NCBI RefSeq assembly: GCF_011758745.1
Contig: NZ_JAANOV010000001.1
Location: 4,154,001-4,218,000 of the forward strand
Direction: 5' to 3'
From: Amycolatopsis granulosa
GTDB lineage: Bacteria; Actinomycetota; Actinomycetes; Mycobacteriales; Pseudonocardiaceae
DNA length: 64,000 nucleotides
The number at the start of each line of letters is the position of its first letter. Positions within the stretch are counted from its first letter, which is position 1. The notes under the pieces are model-generated. The model was not told the origin of the DNA. It searched no databases and was given only the letters and a program-made list of their open reading frames with translations. A program made the position numbers and the translations under genes. This document shows positions 55,230 to 64,000 of the stretch, piece after piece.

Positions 55230-55316
55230 GTGGCGGTTGTAGAGCTGACGGCGCGTGAGCCGTTCGCGATACCCACGAGGGGGCCGGCACCCGGCCCTCG
55301 TGGCCCTGCGCGCTGA
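55230..55316 (+). CDS. 28-residue leader peptide upstream of phoH2
   Basis: A small ORF with GTG 55230 and GGGAGG (55216-55221) eight nt upstream. The peptide begins [15 protein letters not shown] and ends GPRGPAR; it is basic and Pro/Gly-rich. A near-perfect hairpin (55274-55302) lies within its second half, so its translation could control folding. It is the only candidate gene in the 337-nt gap 55072-55408. Evidence is ribosome site and position; it may instead be purely a leader element. Confidence 0.5.
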   Translation: MAVVELTAREPFAIPTRGPAPGPRGPAR

Positions 55317-55393
55317 CGCGGCAGCGACAGCGAAGAGCGGACCAGCCAGGGTGGTGCCCGGCCCAGCGAGTGTGGGCGTGGTGCCACGTCCAC
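55274..55393 (+). promoter_or_regulatory. Structured 5' leader of phoH2 (two hairpins)
   Basis: Hairpin 1: CACGAGGGGGCCGG (55274-55287) with CCGGCCCTCGTG (55291-55302), two unpaired G. Hairpin 2: GTGGGCGTGG (55372-55381) with CCACGTCCAC (55384-55393), one mismatch, ending one nt before the phoH ribosome site GAGGGAG (55394-55400). An additional GTGATGG/CCATCAC pair lies near 55187-55215. Placement suggests translational or attenuation control. Confidence 0.5.
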
Positions 55394-55408
55394 GAGGGAG
55401 ATGCCGTC

Positions 55409-56803
55409 GTGACTACGCAGCGTTCGTCCCGTAAGGCCGCCGGCCGCTCATCGAATTCCGCGGAGGGCACCGCAGAACCCCCGAGTACCGTTCCCGGGCA
55501 GCACACCTACGTCCTGGACACCTCGGTACTGCTGGCCGACCCGTGGGCCATCACGAGATTCGCCGAGCACGCCGTGGTCCTGCCGTTGGTCGTGATCAGT
55601 GAACTGGAGGCGAAACGGCATCACCCCGAACTGGGCTGGTTCGCGCGGGAATCCCTGCGCCAGCTCGACGACCTGCGGCTCAAGCACGGCCGCCTGGACG
55701 CGCCGATCCCGATCGGTGACGCCGGCGGCACCCTGCACGTCGAGCTGAACCACTCGGACCCGACGGTCCTGCCGCCCGGGTTCCGCACCGACTCCAACGA
55801 CCACCGCATCCTCGCCTGCGCCCTCAACCTCAAGGTCGAGCGCACGACGGTCACCCTGGTCACCAAGGACATCCCGTTGCGCGTCAAGGCCGGTGCGGTC
55901 GGGCTGGACGCCGACGAGTACCGCGCGCTCGAGGTCACCCCGTCCGGCTGGACCGGGATGCTCGACGTCGAGGTCCCGCAGGAAGCGGTGGACGCGTTGT
56001 TCCGCGACGGTGTCGTGGACCTAACCGAGTACGGGCTGCCCGAGGTGGGCGAGTCGCCGTGCCACACCGGTCTGCGGCTCGTCGCCGGCTCCGGCTCCTC
56101 CAGCGCACTGGGACGGCTGACCCCGGCGAAGAAGGTGAAGCTGGTGCGCGGCGACCGGGAGGCGTTCGGCCTGCACGGCCGGTCCGCCGAGCAGCGGATC
56201 GCGCTGGACCTGCTGCTCGACCCGGACATCGGCATCGTCTCCCTCGGCGGCCGGGCGGGCACCGGCAAGTCGGCGCTCGCGCTGTGCGCGGGCCTGGAGT
56301 CGGTGATGGAACGCCGCGAGCACCGGAAAGTGGTCGTGTTCCGCCCGGTGTACGCGGTCGGCGGCCAGGACCTCGGCTACCTGCCGGGGTCGGAGCAGGA
56401 GAAGATGCAGCCGTGGGCGCAGGCCGTGTTCGACACGCTCGGTGCCCTGGTCAGCCAGGACGTGCTGGACGAGGTGTTCGACCGCGGCATGCTCGAGGTC
56501 CTGCCCCTCACGCACATCCGCGGCCGTTCGCTGCACGACTCGTTCGTCATCGTCGACGAGGCGCAGTCGCTCGAACGCAACGTGCTGCTCACGGTGCTGT
56601 CCCGGCTGGGCGCGGCGTCCCGCGTGGTGCTCACCCACGACGTGGCGCAGCGCGACAACCTGCGGGTCGGCCGCCACGACGGGGTGTCGGCGGTGATCGA
56701 GAAGCTGAAGGGCCACCCGCTCTTCGCGCACGTCACGTTGACCCGCTCGGAGCGGTCGCCGATCGCGGCGCTGGTCACCGAGATGCTCGAGGACCACGGC
56801 TGA
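55409..56803 (+). CDS. phoH2: PhoH2: PIN-domain RNase fused to PhoH ATPase
   Basis: A 464-residue protein with an N-terminal PIN ribonuclease domain ([10 protein letters not shown], acidic residues near 33-40 and later [12 protein letters not shown] with the D-x-x-D-type ligands) and a C-terminal PhoH P-loop ATPase/helicase ([12 protein letters not shown]alker A near 285, VIVDEAQSL Walker B near 387). PhoH2 unwinds and cleaves RNA; in mycobacteria it is a toxin-like, condition-regulated enzyme. GTG 55409 follows GAGGGAG. Preceded by a leader peptide and two hairpins. Confidence 0.92.
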   Translation: MTTQRSSRKAAGRSSNSAEGTAEPPSTVPGQHTYVLDTSVLLADPWAITRFAEHAVVLPLVVISELEAKRHHPELGWFARESLRQLDDLRLKHGRLDAPIPIGDAGGTLHVELNHSDPTVLPPGFRTDSNDHRILACALNLKVERTTVTLVTKDIPLRVKAGAVGLDADEYRALEVTPSGWTGMLDVEVPQEAVDALFRDGVVDLTEYGLPEVGESPCHTGLRLVAGSGSSSALGRLTPAKKVKLVRGDREAFGLHGRSAEQRIALDLLLDPDIGIVSLGGRAGTGKSALALCAGLESVMERREHRKVVVFRPVYAVGGQDLGYLPGSEQEKMQPWAQAVFDTLGALVSQDVLDEVFDRGMLEVLPLTHIRGRSLHDSFVIVDEAQSLERNVLLTVLSRLGAASRVVLTHDVAQRDNLRVGRHDGVSAVIEKLKGHPLFAHVTLTRSERSPIAALVTEMLEDHG

Positions 56804-56810
56804 GTGCCGG

Positions 56811-56840
56811 GCGGGCCGCCTCCTGCCGGGGGCGGCCCGC
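56811..56840. terminator. Terminator between phoH2 and guaB1
   Basis: GCGGGCCGCC (56811-56820), loop of 10, GGCGGCCCGC (56831-56840): perfect 10-bp stem between convergent genes. Confidence 0.75.
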
Positions 56841-56845
56841 GCGGC

Positions 56846-58921
<2,076 letters not shown>

Positions 58922-59905
58922 TCAGACGACCTTGTGCGCGGTTTCGAGGTTCGCCGCGAGGGTGTTGATCGTGCGGGCCTGGGCTGCGTAGTCCATCGAC
59001 GAGAACTCCCACGGGAAGACCTGCCCGGCCGCGGCCGCGGGCATCCGCGCGAACGTGACCTGCTGCATCAGCGCGTTCTTGTCCATCGCGCGCAGCGAGT
59101 ACAGCACCACGTCGGTCGGGTACCTGCCGATGTTCTCCCAGCTCACGTGCTCCCAGTAGTACTTCGAGCCGCCCGGGTCGGGGTAGGCGAGGCCGAGCTC
59201 GGTGTAGCTGCGCAGGGCCGGGTCGTCGGCGGCCTTCGCGATGTAGACGCCGTCCCCGGGATAGGCGGCGACGGCCATCACCGTCAGGCCCTTCGCGGCC
59301 GCGTTCTGCAGCCGGGTGCGCGCGTTCTCGTAGTCCTGCCGCCCCGCCGCGGCCGGCTCGGTGCCCAGGGCCCGCGCCAGCTCGGCCGTTCGATTCACGA
59401 CCCCGGTCGCCGACCCCGCCATCTTGAGCGCCACGATCGGTGCGATCTCGGCGACGGCCCGCTGCTGGGTCACGTCCTTGAACCCGTACAGCGGCGCGTT
59501 CCGGTCGATGGTCCCGGCGCTGTCCACCGGGTAGGCGTGGGTGAGGATCAGGTCCGGCTTCGCGGCGGCGAGGGCTTCGATGTCGATCTCGCCGTAGGTC
59601 CGGCCGACTTCCTTGACCTGGCTGAGGTCGCGGCCGCGGAAGTTCACGTCGTCGGCCATCGCCGTGTAGCCGAACGCGGCGGCGGGGGTGATCCCGTAGT
59701 TCCACAGCGACGCGACGGCGTCGGTGAGGCCGGCGATGCGCGCCGGACGGGCGTCGAGATCGACCTTGGTGCCCAGGTCGTCGGTGAACGACCAGGCGCC
59801 GCCGCTCGCGGCCGGGTTCGATCCGCTCGAACCGCAGGCGGCGAGGAGACCGGTCGCGGCCACGGCCAGGCTGCCGGTGAGGAATGTCCGGCGGGTGGTC
59901 GTCAT
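58922..59905 (-). CDS. Iron/siderophore ABC transporter substrate-binding lipoprotein (FepB-type)
   Basis: A 327-residue binding protein. Tat-like TTTRRTFLTG and lipobox LAAC (Cys24) mark a Tat lipoprotein. The cluster-A1 pattern follows: RIAGLTDAVASLWNYGITPAA, VKEVGRTYGEIDIEALAAAKPDLILT. It should bind ferric siderophore and deliver it to the two permeases upstream. ATG 59905 follows AAAGGTGACTCC. It is the last gene of the operon; no ATPase follows. Confidence 0.88.
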   Translation of the reverse strand: MTTTRRTFLTGSLAVAATGLLAACGSSGSNPAASGGAWSFTDDLGTKVDLDARPARIAGLTDAVASLWNYGITPAAAFGYTAMADDVNFRGRDLSQVKEVGRTYGEIDIEALAAAKPDLILTHAYPVDSAGTIDRNAPLYGFKDVTQQRAVAEIAPIVALKMAGSATGVVNRTAELARALGTEPAAAGRQDYENARTRLQNAAAKGLTVMAVAAYPGDGVYIAKAADDPALRSYTELGLAYPDPGGSKYYWEHVSWENIGRYPTDVVLYSLRAMDKNALMQQVTFARMPAAAAGQVFPWEFSSMDYAAQARTINTLAANLETAHKVV

Positions 59906-59925
59906 GGAGTCACCTTTCTTCGGGG

Positions 59926-60960
59926 TCAACGACGTCGGAGGAGCAGCCAGATGAGGTAGGGGGCGCCGATCGCGGCGGTGATCAGGCCGACCGGGACCTC
60001 CCACCCGAAGGCGGTGCGGCCCAGCAGGTCGGCGGCCTGGACCAGAAGGGCGCCGCCGAGTGCGGACGCGACCAGCGGCGGCCGGGACCCGCCGGTGAGC
60101 CGCAGCATGATCTGCGGGGTCACCAGGGCGACGAAGCCGACCGGCCCGGCGGCGGCGACGGCCGCGGCGGTCAGCCCGACGGCCACCGCGATGGTCGTCA
60201 GCCGCGTGGTCTGGACGCGCACGCCGAGCCCGGCGGCCGCGTCGTCGCCGAGCTGGGTGACCGCGAGGGTGCGGGGCAGCGTGAGCGCGGCCGGGACGAG
60301 CAGCGCGGCGAGAACGATCAGCGGGACGGCCTGGTCCCAGCTGACCGCGCTGATGGACCCGACCAGCCACACCGTCGCCTGGGCGGCGCTGTTGATGCCG
60401 GCGAGGATGAGCAGCCAGTTGGTCAGCGCGGTGAGGACGGCGCCGCACCCGATGCCGACCAGCACCAGCCGGAAGCCGTCCACGCCGTGGCGCCAGGCGA
60501 AGCCGTAGACCGCGAGGGCCGCGAGGAGGCCACCGGCGAGCGCGGCGACGGGTACCCCGAGGGTGGTGATTCCGCTGGCCAGCCGGTAGGCGCCACCACC
60601 GGAGACGATCACCGCGACGGCGGCCGCGGACGCACCCCCGGTGACGCCGAGGAGGTCGGGCGTGGCCAGCGGGTTGCGCGAGATCGTCTGGGTCAGCGCG
60701 CCGGCCATGGCGAGGCACGCGCCGGCGAGGCATCCCGTGACGGCGCGCGGAAGCCGCAGGTCGAACAGGATGTGCCGGTCGATCCGCGCGCCGCCGCCGG
60801 CGAGGAGCTCGGGCAGTTGCCCGAGCGTGACCGGGTACTCCCCGATGGTCAGTCCGATGGCGGTGACCAGGAGCAACGCGCCGAGCGCGACGAGGCACAC
60901 CGTGGCCGCGCGGATGTGCCGGCGCGCGCCGAGGGCGGCGGTGCGGGTGAGCGGCGCCAT
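59926..60960 (-). CDS. FecCD-type ferric-siderophore ABC permease (second)
   Basis: A 344-residue permease with about nine to ten transmembrane helices. LRLPRAVTGCLAGACLAMAGALTQTISRNPLATPDLLG (in pieces: LRLPRAVTGCLAGA, GALTQTISRNPLA) is the FecCD signature; GPVGFVALVTPQI is near the coupling helix. ATG 60960 overlaps the previous stop (ATGA). It pairs with the next permease as a heterodimer. Confidence 0.93.
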   Translation of the reverse strand: MAPLTRTAALGARRHIRAATVCLVALGALLLVTAIGLTIGEYPVTLGQLPELLAGGGARIDRHILFDLRLPRAVTGCLAGACLAMAGALTQTISRNPLATPDLLGVTGGASAAAVAVIVSGGGAYRLASGITTLGVPVAALAGGLLAALAVYGFAWRHGVDGFRLVLVGIGCGAVLTALTNWLLILAGINSAAQATVWLVGSISAVSWDQAVPLIVLAALLVPAALTLPRTLAVTQLGDDAAAGLGVRVQTTRLTTIAVAVGLTAAAVAAAGPVGFVALVTPQIMLRLTGGSRPPLVASALGGALLVQAADLLGRTAFGWEVPVGLITAAIGAPYLIWLLLRRR

Positions 60961-61988
60961 CAGAGCTTCGCCATCCGGGTGCGCCGGGCGATGACGACGA
61001 AGGCGGCACCACCGAGGACGGCGAGCGTGATTCCGGCCGGGATCTCGGCGGGCCCGGCGACCAGGCGCCCGACCACGTCGGCGAGCAGCAACAGCACCGC
61101 GCCGGCGAGCGCCGAGCACGGGACGAGCCACCGGTGGTCGGGACCGGTCACCGCGCGGACCGCGTGCGGGACGATCAGGCCCAGTGCGGCGATCGGGCCC
61201 GCGGCGGCGGTCGCGGCGCCGGCGAGCAGGGTGACCGCGGCGAGCCCCACCAGCCGGCTCACCGCGACCGACTGACCGAGCCCGCGCGCGGTGTCCTCGC
61301 CGAGCGAGACCGCGTTCAGGGCGCGCGCGTTGACCATGGCCAGGATCAGCCCGGCGACCACGAACGGCAACACGGTGACGCTGATGCTCGCGTCCCGGCC
61401 GCTGACCGAGCCGACGACCCAGCGGCGGTAGACGTCGAGGGTCGGGTTGTCGCTCAGGACGACCAGTGAGGTGAAGGTCGACAGCAGCGCCATCACGGCG
61501 GCCCCGGCGAGCGCCATCGGCACCGCGTTGAGCTGGCGCCCGCTGGACCCGATCGCGAACACCGCCGCGGTGGCGATCAGTGCTCCGGCGAATCCGAACG
61601 CCACCTGCCCGCGCGGGTCGCCGATCCCGAACAGCTGCGCGGCCAGTGCCACCGCGAGCGCGGCGCCCGCGTTGATGCCGAGCAGGCCGGGGTCGGCCAG
61701 CGGGTTCCGGGTGTGCCCCTGCATGAGGACCCCGGCGGCGCCGAGGGCGAGGCCGACGAGCACGCCGAGCGTGGTGCGGGGCAGGCGCAGGTCCCGGACG
61801 ATTGTGGCCGCTTCGCTGCCGTCGTCGTGCAGCAGTACCCGGACCGCGGTGCCCAGCCCGAGGTCGTTGCTTCCCAGGACCAGGCTGAGCGCGACCGACA
61901 CGGCCAGCGCCACCAGCAACGACATCAGGAGCACCGGTGCCCTGCGCGGCGTCCTGCGGGCCGGTGGGGACGACACGATCGCGTTCAC
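60960..61988 (-). CDS. FecCD-type ferric-siderophore ABC permease (first)
   Basis: A 342-residue paralog of the permease downstream: LRLPRTTLGVLVGLALGAAGVLMQGHTRNPLADPG (in pieces), GPIAALGLIVPH at the coupling helix. First gene of the operon. GTG 61988 is chosen over TTG 61997, because the IdeR-type box ends at 61999 and would leave no leader for the TTG. A -10-like element within the box implies a very short or absent leader. Confidence 0.9.
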   Translation of the reverse strand: MNAIVSSPPARRTPRRAPVLLMSLLVALAVSVALSLVLGSNDLGLGTAVRVLLHDDGSEAATIVRDLRLPRTTLGVLVGLALGAAGVLMQGHTRNPLADPGLLGINAGAALAVALAAQLFGIGDPRGQVAFGFAGALIATAAVFAIGSSGRQLNAVPMALAGAAVMALLSTFTSLVVLSDNPTLDVYRRWVVGSVSGRDASISVTVLPFVVAGLILAMVNARALNAVSLGEDTARGLGQSVAVSRLVGLAAVTLLAGAATAAAGPIAALGLIVPHAVRAVTGPDHRWLVPCSALAGAVLLLLADVVGRLVAGPAEIPAGITLAVLGGAAFVVIARRTRMAKL

Positions 61989-61998
61989 GGTTCGCAAC

Positions 61999-62017
61999 TT
62001 AGCTTAGCCGAACCTAA
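61999..62017. promoter_or_regulatory. IdeR/DtxR-type iron box between iron ABC operon and PHP gene
   Basis: TTAGCTTAGCCGAACCTAA matches the 19-bp consensus TTAGGTTAGGCTAACCTAA at about 16 positions. It is only 10 nt from the permease start on the minus strand and ~90 nt from the divergent PHP/CehA gene, so it could control both. Companion to the box at 8939-8957. Confidence 0.88.
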
Positions 62018-62107
62018 GTCGGAAGTGTGACATTCGTTCAGATTCTGGACACGCGGTGGACCGTCCGGCGGCCCGCGACGGTCACCCACCGCTGATGACA
62101 TGGCCGC

Positions 62108-63640
62108 ATGTGCATGAATTGCGGGGTTTCCCGGCGCGGCTTCCTCCAAGCGGCGTCGGTGGCCGGGGCGGTCACGCTCGCGCCGGTGACGTTCGCCGAA
62201 GCGGCCGAGGGGCAGGCCGAAACCAGGGTGCTGACCGGCCGGTTCGAACCGGGCACCGCGGACTTCGTCTACCTGCCGGTGGAGGTGCCCGCCGGGGTGA
62301 ACCAGCTGTCGGTGGTCTACAGCTACGACAAGCCGGCCGTGCCCAGCGGGACGCCCGGCAACTCGTGCGACATCGGCATCTTCGACAACCGCGGCACCGC
62401 GCTCGGCGGTGCCGGCTTCCGCGGCTGGTCCGGCGGTTTCCGCGACCGCTTCACGATCAGCCGCACCGAGGCCACCCCGGGCTACCTGCCCGGTGACATC
62501 ACGCCCGGCACGTGGTACATCGTGCTCGGCCCGTACATGATCGCCCCGCAGGGCCTGAACTACCGCGTCGAGGTGACCCTCACCCACGGCCCCGCGGGCG
62601 CCGCGTACCGGCCGAACTACCCGCCCGAGCGGACACGGACCCGCGGCCGCCGGTGGTACCGCGGCGACTGCCACCTCCACACCGTCCACTCGGACGGCAA
62701 GCGGCTGCCGGCCGAGGTGGCCGCGGGCGCGCGGGCAGCCGGGCTCGACTTCATCACCTCGACCGAGCACAACACGTCCTCGTCCCACGGCGTCTGGGGC
62801 GAATTCGCCGGGGACGACCTGCTGATCATGCTCGGCGAGGAGGTCACCACGCGCAACGGGCACTGGCTCGCGCTCGGTCTGCGGCCCGGCCAGTTCGTCG
62901 ACTGGCGATACCGGTCCCGGGACGGCAAACTGCCCGAGTACCAGCAGGCGGTGCACCGTTCCGGCGGACTCTGCGTCGCCGCGCACCCGAACGGCCCGTG
63001 GGTCGCGAGCAACTTCAAGTTCGGCTACACCGGCTTCGACGCGGTCGAGGTGTGGAACGGCCCGTGGACGTGGGACGACGAGGCCACATTGGCCGACTGG
63101 GACAACGGCCTGGTGGAATCCCTGCGTGGCAAGGGGAACTGGGTTCCCGCGCTGGGCAACAGCGATGCGCACAGCCCCGACAACACGATCGGGCTGCCGC
63201 AGACCGTCGTCTCCGCCGACGCGCTCACCCGCGACGCGATTCTCGCCGGGATCAAGGCCGGGCGCAGCTGGATCGCCGAATCGGCGGGTGTCGACCTGTC
63301 GCTCGTCGCGACCGGGCCGCGCGGCCAGGCCGCCGGGATCGGTGACCGTCTCCCCGCGGGCGACGCCGACAAGGTGGCCGTGCGCCTGGACGTGTCGGGT
63401 GTGCCGAACGGAACCGTGCGGCTGATCACCGACGAGGGACAGGTGTTCCAGCAGAGCCTGCCCGCTTCCGGGAGCGGCAGCGTGACGTGGCTGACCACGC
63501 CCGCGGTGTCGGCGTACGTGCGTGCCGAGGTGCGTCACCGCCGTGCCGACGGTTCCGCGGGTGCCCCGGCCGTGTCGCCCGAACTGAACTTCGGACCCAT
63601 GGCGGCGATGACCAACCCGATCTTCCTCGGCCGCGCGTGA
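62108..63640 (+). CDS. Tat-exported PHP/CehA-type phosphoesterase
   Basis: A 510-residue exported metal-dependent hydrolase. The N-terminus MCMNCGVSRRGFLQAASVAG carries a Tat motif (SRRGFLQ). Residues ~35-170 are a beta-sandwich (LTGRFEPGTADFVYLPVEVP region); the C-terminal ~300 residues are a PHP domain: DCHLHTVHSDGK, STEHNT, GEEVTT, AAHPNG and GNSDAH provide the metal ligands. CehA/McbA relatives hydrolyse carbamates and phosphoesters. The nearby iron box and divergent siderophore importer make a phosphate or siderophore-release role conceivable (inference). ATG 62108 has no ribosome site; 62114 is an alternative. Confidence 0.87.
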   Translation: MCMNCGVSRRGFLQAASVAGAVTLAPVTFAEAAEGQAETRVLTGRFEPGTADFVYLPVEVPAGVNQLSVVYSYDKPAVPSGTPGNSCDIGIFDNRGTALGGAGFRGWSGGFRDRFTISRTEATPGYLPGDITPGTWYIVLGPYMIAPQGLNYRVEVTLTHGPAGAAYRPNYPPERTRTRGRRWYRGDCHLHTVHSDGKRLPAEVAAGARAAGLDFITSTEHNTSSSHGVWGEFAGDDLLIMLGEEVTTRNGHWLALGLRPGQFVDWRYRSRDGKLPEYQQAVHRSGGLCVAAHPNGPWVASNFKFGYTGFDAVEVWNGPWTWDDEATLADWDNGLVESLRGKGNWVPALGNSDAHSPDNTIGLPQTVVSADALTRDAILAGIKAGRSWIAESAGVDLSLVATGPRGQAAGIGDRLPAGDADKVAVRLDVSGVPNGTVRLITDEGQVFQQSLPASGSGSVTWLTTPAVSAYVRAEVRHRRADGSAGAPAVSPELNFGPMAAMTNPIFLGRA

Positions 63641-63650
63641 CGTCCTGATG

Positions 63651-63682
63651 ATCCCGCGCGGCCAGGGGCGGCCGCGCGGGAT
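63651..63682. terminator. Bidirectional hairpin between PHP and LysE genes
   Basis: ATCCCGCGCGGCC (63651-63663), loop AGGGGC, GGCCGCGCGGGAT (63670-63682): perfect 13-bp stem serving two convergent genes. Confidence 0.8.
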
Positions 63683-63703
63683 GGGGCGTTGTCCGCGGCC
63701 TGC

Positions 63704-64000
63704 TCAGTGGTCGACGGCCAGCCGGATGCCGAGGCCGATGAAGATGCCACCGCTGGTGACCTCGATGCGGCGCCGTGCGGCGTGTTTGCGGCGCAGCCAC
63801 CCGCCGATGCGGCCGGCCAGGACGCCGACGGTGCCGTCGACGATGAACTCGAAGGCGATCATGATCGCGCCGAGGATCACGAACTGCAACCAGACCCGGC
63901 CCAGCGCCGGGTCGATGAACTGCGGGAGGAACGCGATCGTGAAGGTCACCACCTTCGGGTTGAGCAGGTTGGTCAGCAGGCCGGACAGGTAGGCGCGGCG
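63704..64000 (-). CDS. LysE/RhtB-type amino-acid exporter, C-terminal part (truncated by window edge)
   Basis: About 98 C-terminal residues are visible; the frame is open to base 64000. GLLTNLLNPKVVTFTIAFLPQFIDP is the conserved LysE TM3-TM4 hallmark (in pieces: LLTNLLNPKV, FLPQF). Two further helices follow and the protein ends GLGIRLAVDH, as is usual for LysE exporters. The start lies outside the window. Substrate unknown. Confidence 0.85.
   Translation of the reverse strand, partial: RRAYLSGLLTNLLNPKVVTFTIAFLPQFIDPALGRVWLQFVILGAIMIAFEFIVDGTVGVLAGRIGGWLRRKHAARRRIEVTSGGIFIGLGIRLAVDH

Overview
This 64-kb window is chromosomal DNA from a high-GC actinobacterium. Mycothiol chemistry (Mca), a WhiB-type codon bias, DUF501, DUF4307, FtsB/DivIC, a conservon (roadblock/DUF742/GTPase/histidine kinase) and DtxR/IdeR-type iron boxes all point that way. 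Gene order matches two mycobacterial blocks as I remember them (mfd-mazG-lipoprotein-eno-ftsB-DUF501-ppx, and fadA-cbs-pra-metB-greA-DUF4307-mca-yyaL-hemolysin III-short cis-prenyltransferase). The conservon and overall style suggest Pseudonocardiaceae, perhaps Amycolatopsis, but the sequence alone does not fix the genus. There is no prophage, IS element or CRISPR array; the only mobile-DNA trace is an integrase scrap beside a tRNA.

Layout. 0-5.7 kb: the 3' part of mfd, a small GNAT protein, three tandem small secreted paralogs on the minus strand with a relic of a fourth, then a SurA-like lipoprotein coupled to mazG. 5.7-9 kb: efeUOB ferrous/heme-iron uptake operon (minus) behind an IdeR-type box. 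9-15.7 kb: a degenerate transglycosylase-like membrane protein, TPR and VOC proteins, eno, ftsB, DUF501, an active-looking lytic transglycosylase and ppx, then a 24-codon Cys-rich micropeptide gene with its own terminator. 16-19.7 kb: S10 peptidase, family-5 uracil-DNA glycosylase, type II NADH dehydrogenase, and a short-armed tRNA with anticodon UAA. 19.8-26 kb: integrase relic, DUF3592 protein, GAF-ANTAR regulator, DUF4015 glycosidase-like protein, polysaccharide deacetylase, signal peptidase I. 26-30 kb: complete conservon cvnABCD (minus). 30-39.5 kb: MFS transporter, DivIVA-like coiled-coil protein, two-domain fatty acyl reductase, Bax-inhibitor protein, LppU-like protein, thiolase, cystathionine beta-synthase. 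39.6-51.6 kb: Pra-like protein, small membrane proteins, metB, ilvA, Lrp regulator, MBL protein, greA, DUF4307, mca, a YyaL thioredoxin-domain protein and a conserved orphan with a palindromic operator. 51.6-58.8 kb: acyl-CoA oxidase, hemolysin III, cis-prenyltransferase, PhoH2 with a structured leader, GuaB1, DUF309. 58.9-64 kb: iron-type ABC importer (binding protein and two permeases, no ATPase), a second IdeR-type box, a Tat-exported PHP/CehA phosphoesterase and a truncated LysE exporter.

How genes work together. cbs and metB support transsulfuration, with mca using the mycothiol (cysteine-derived) made from that sulfur. The two IdeR-box loci form one iron-starvation response. Eno/ftsB/transglycosylases/deacetylase/DUF4015/cis-prenyltransferase are envelope and division functions. 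Many genes carry a -10-like hexamer 6-7 nt before the start codon, the signature of leaderless mRNAs. The most unusual items are the Cys-rich micropeptide, the secreted paralog cluster, the AACACGC intergenic repeat family, the phoH leader peptide, and the UAA tRNA with an adjacent integrase relic.
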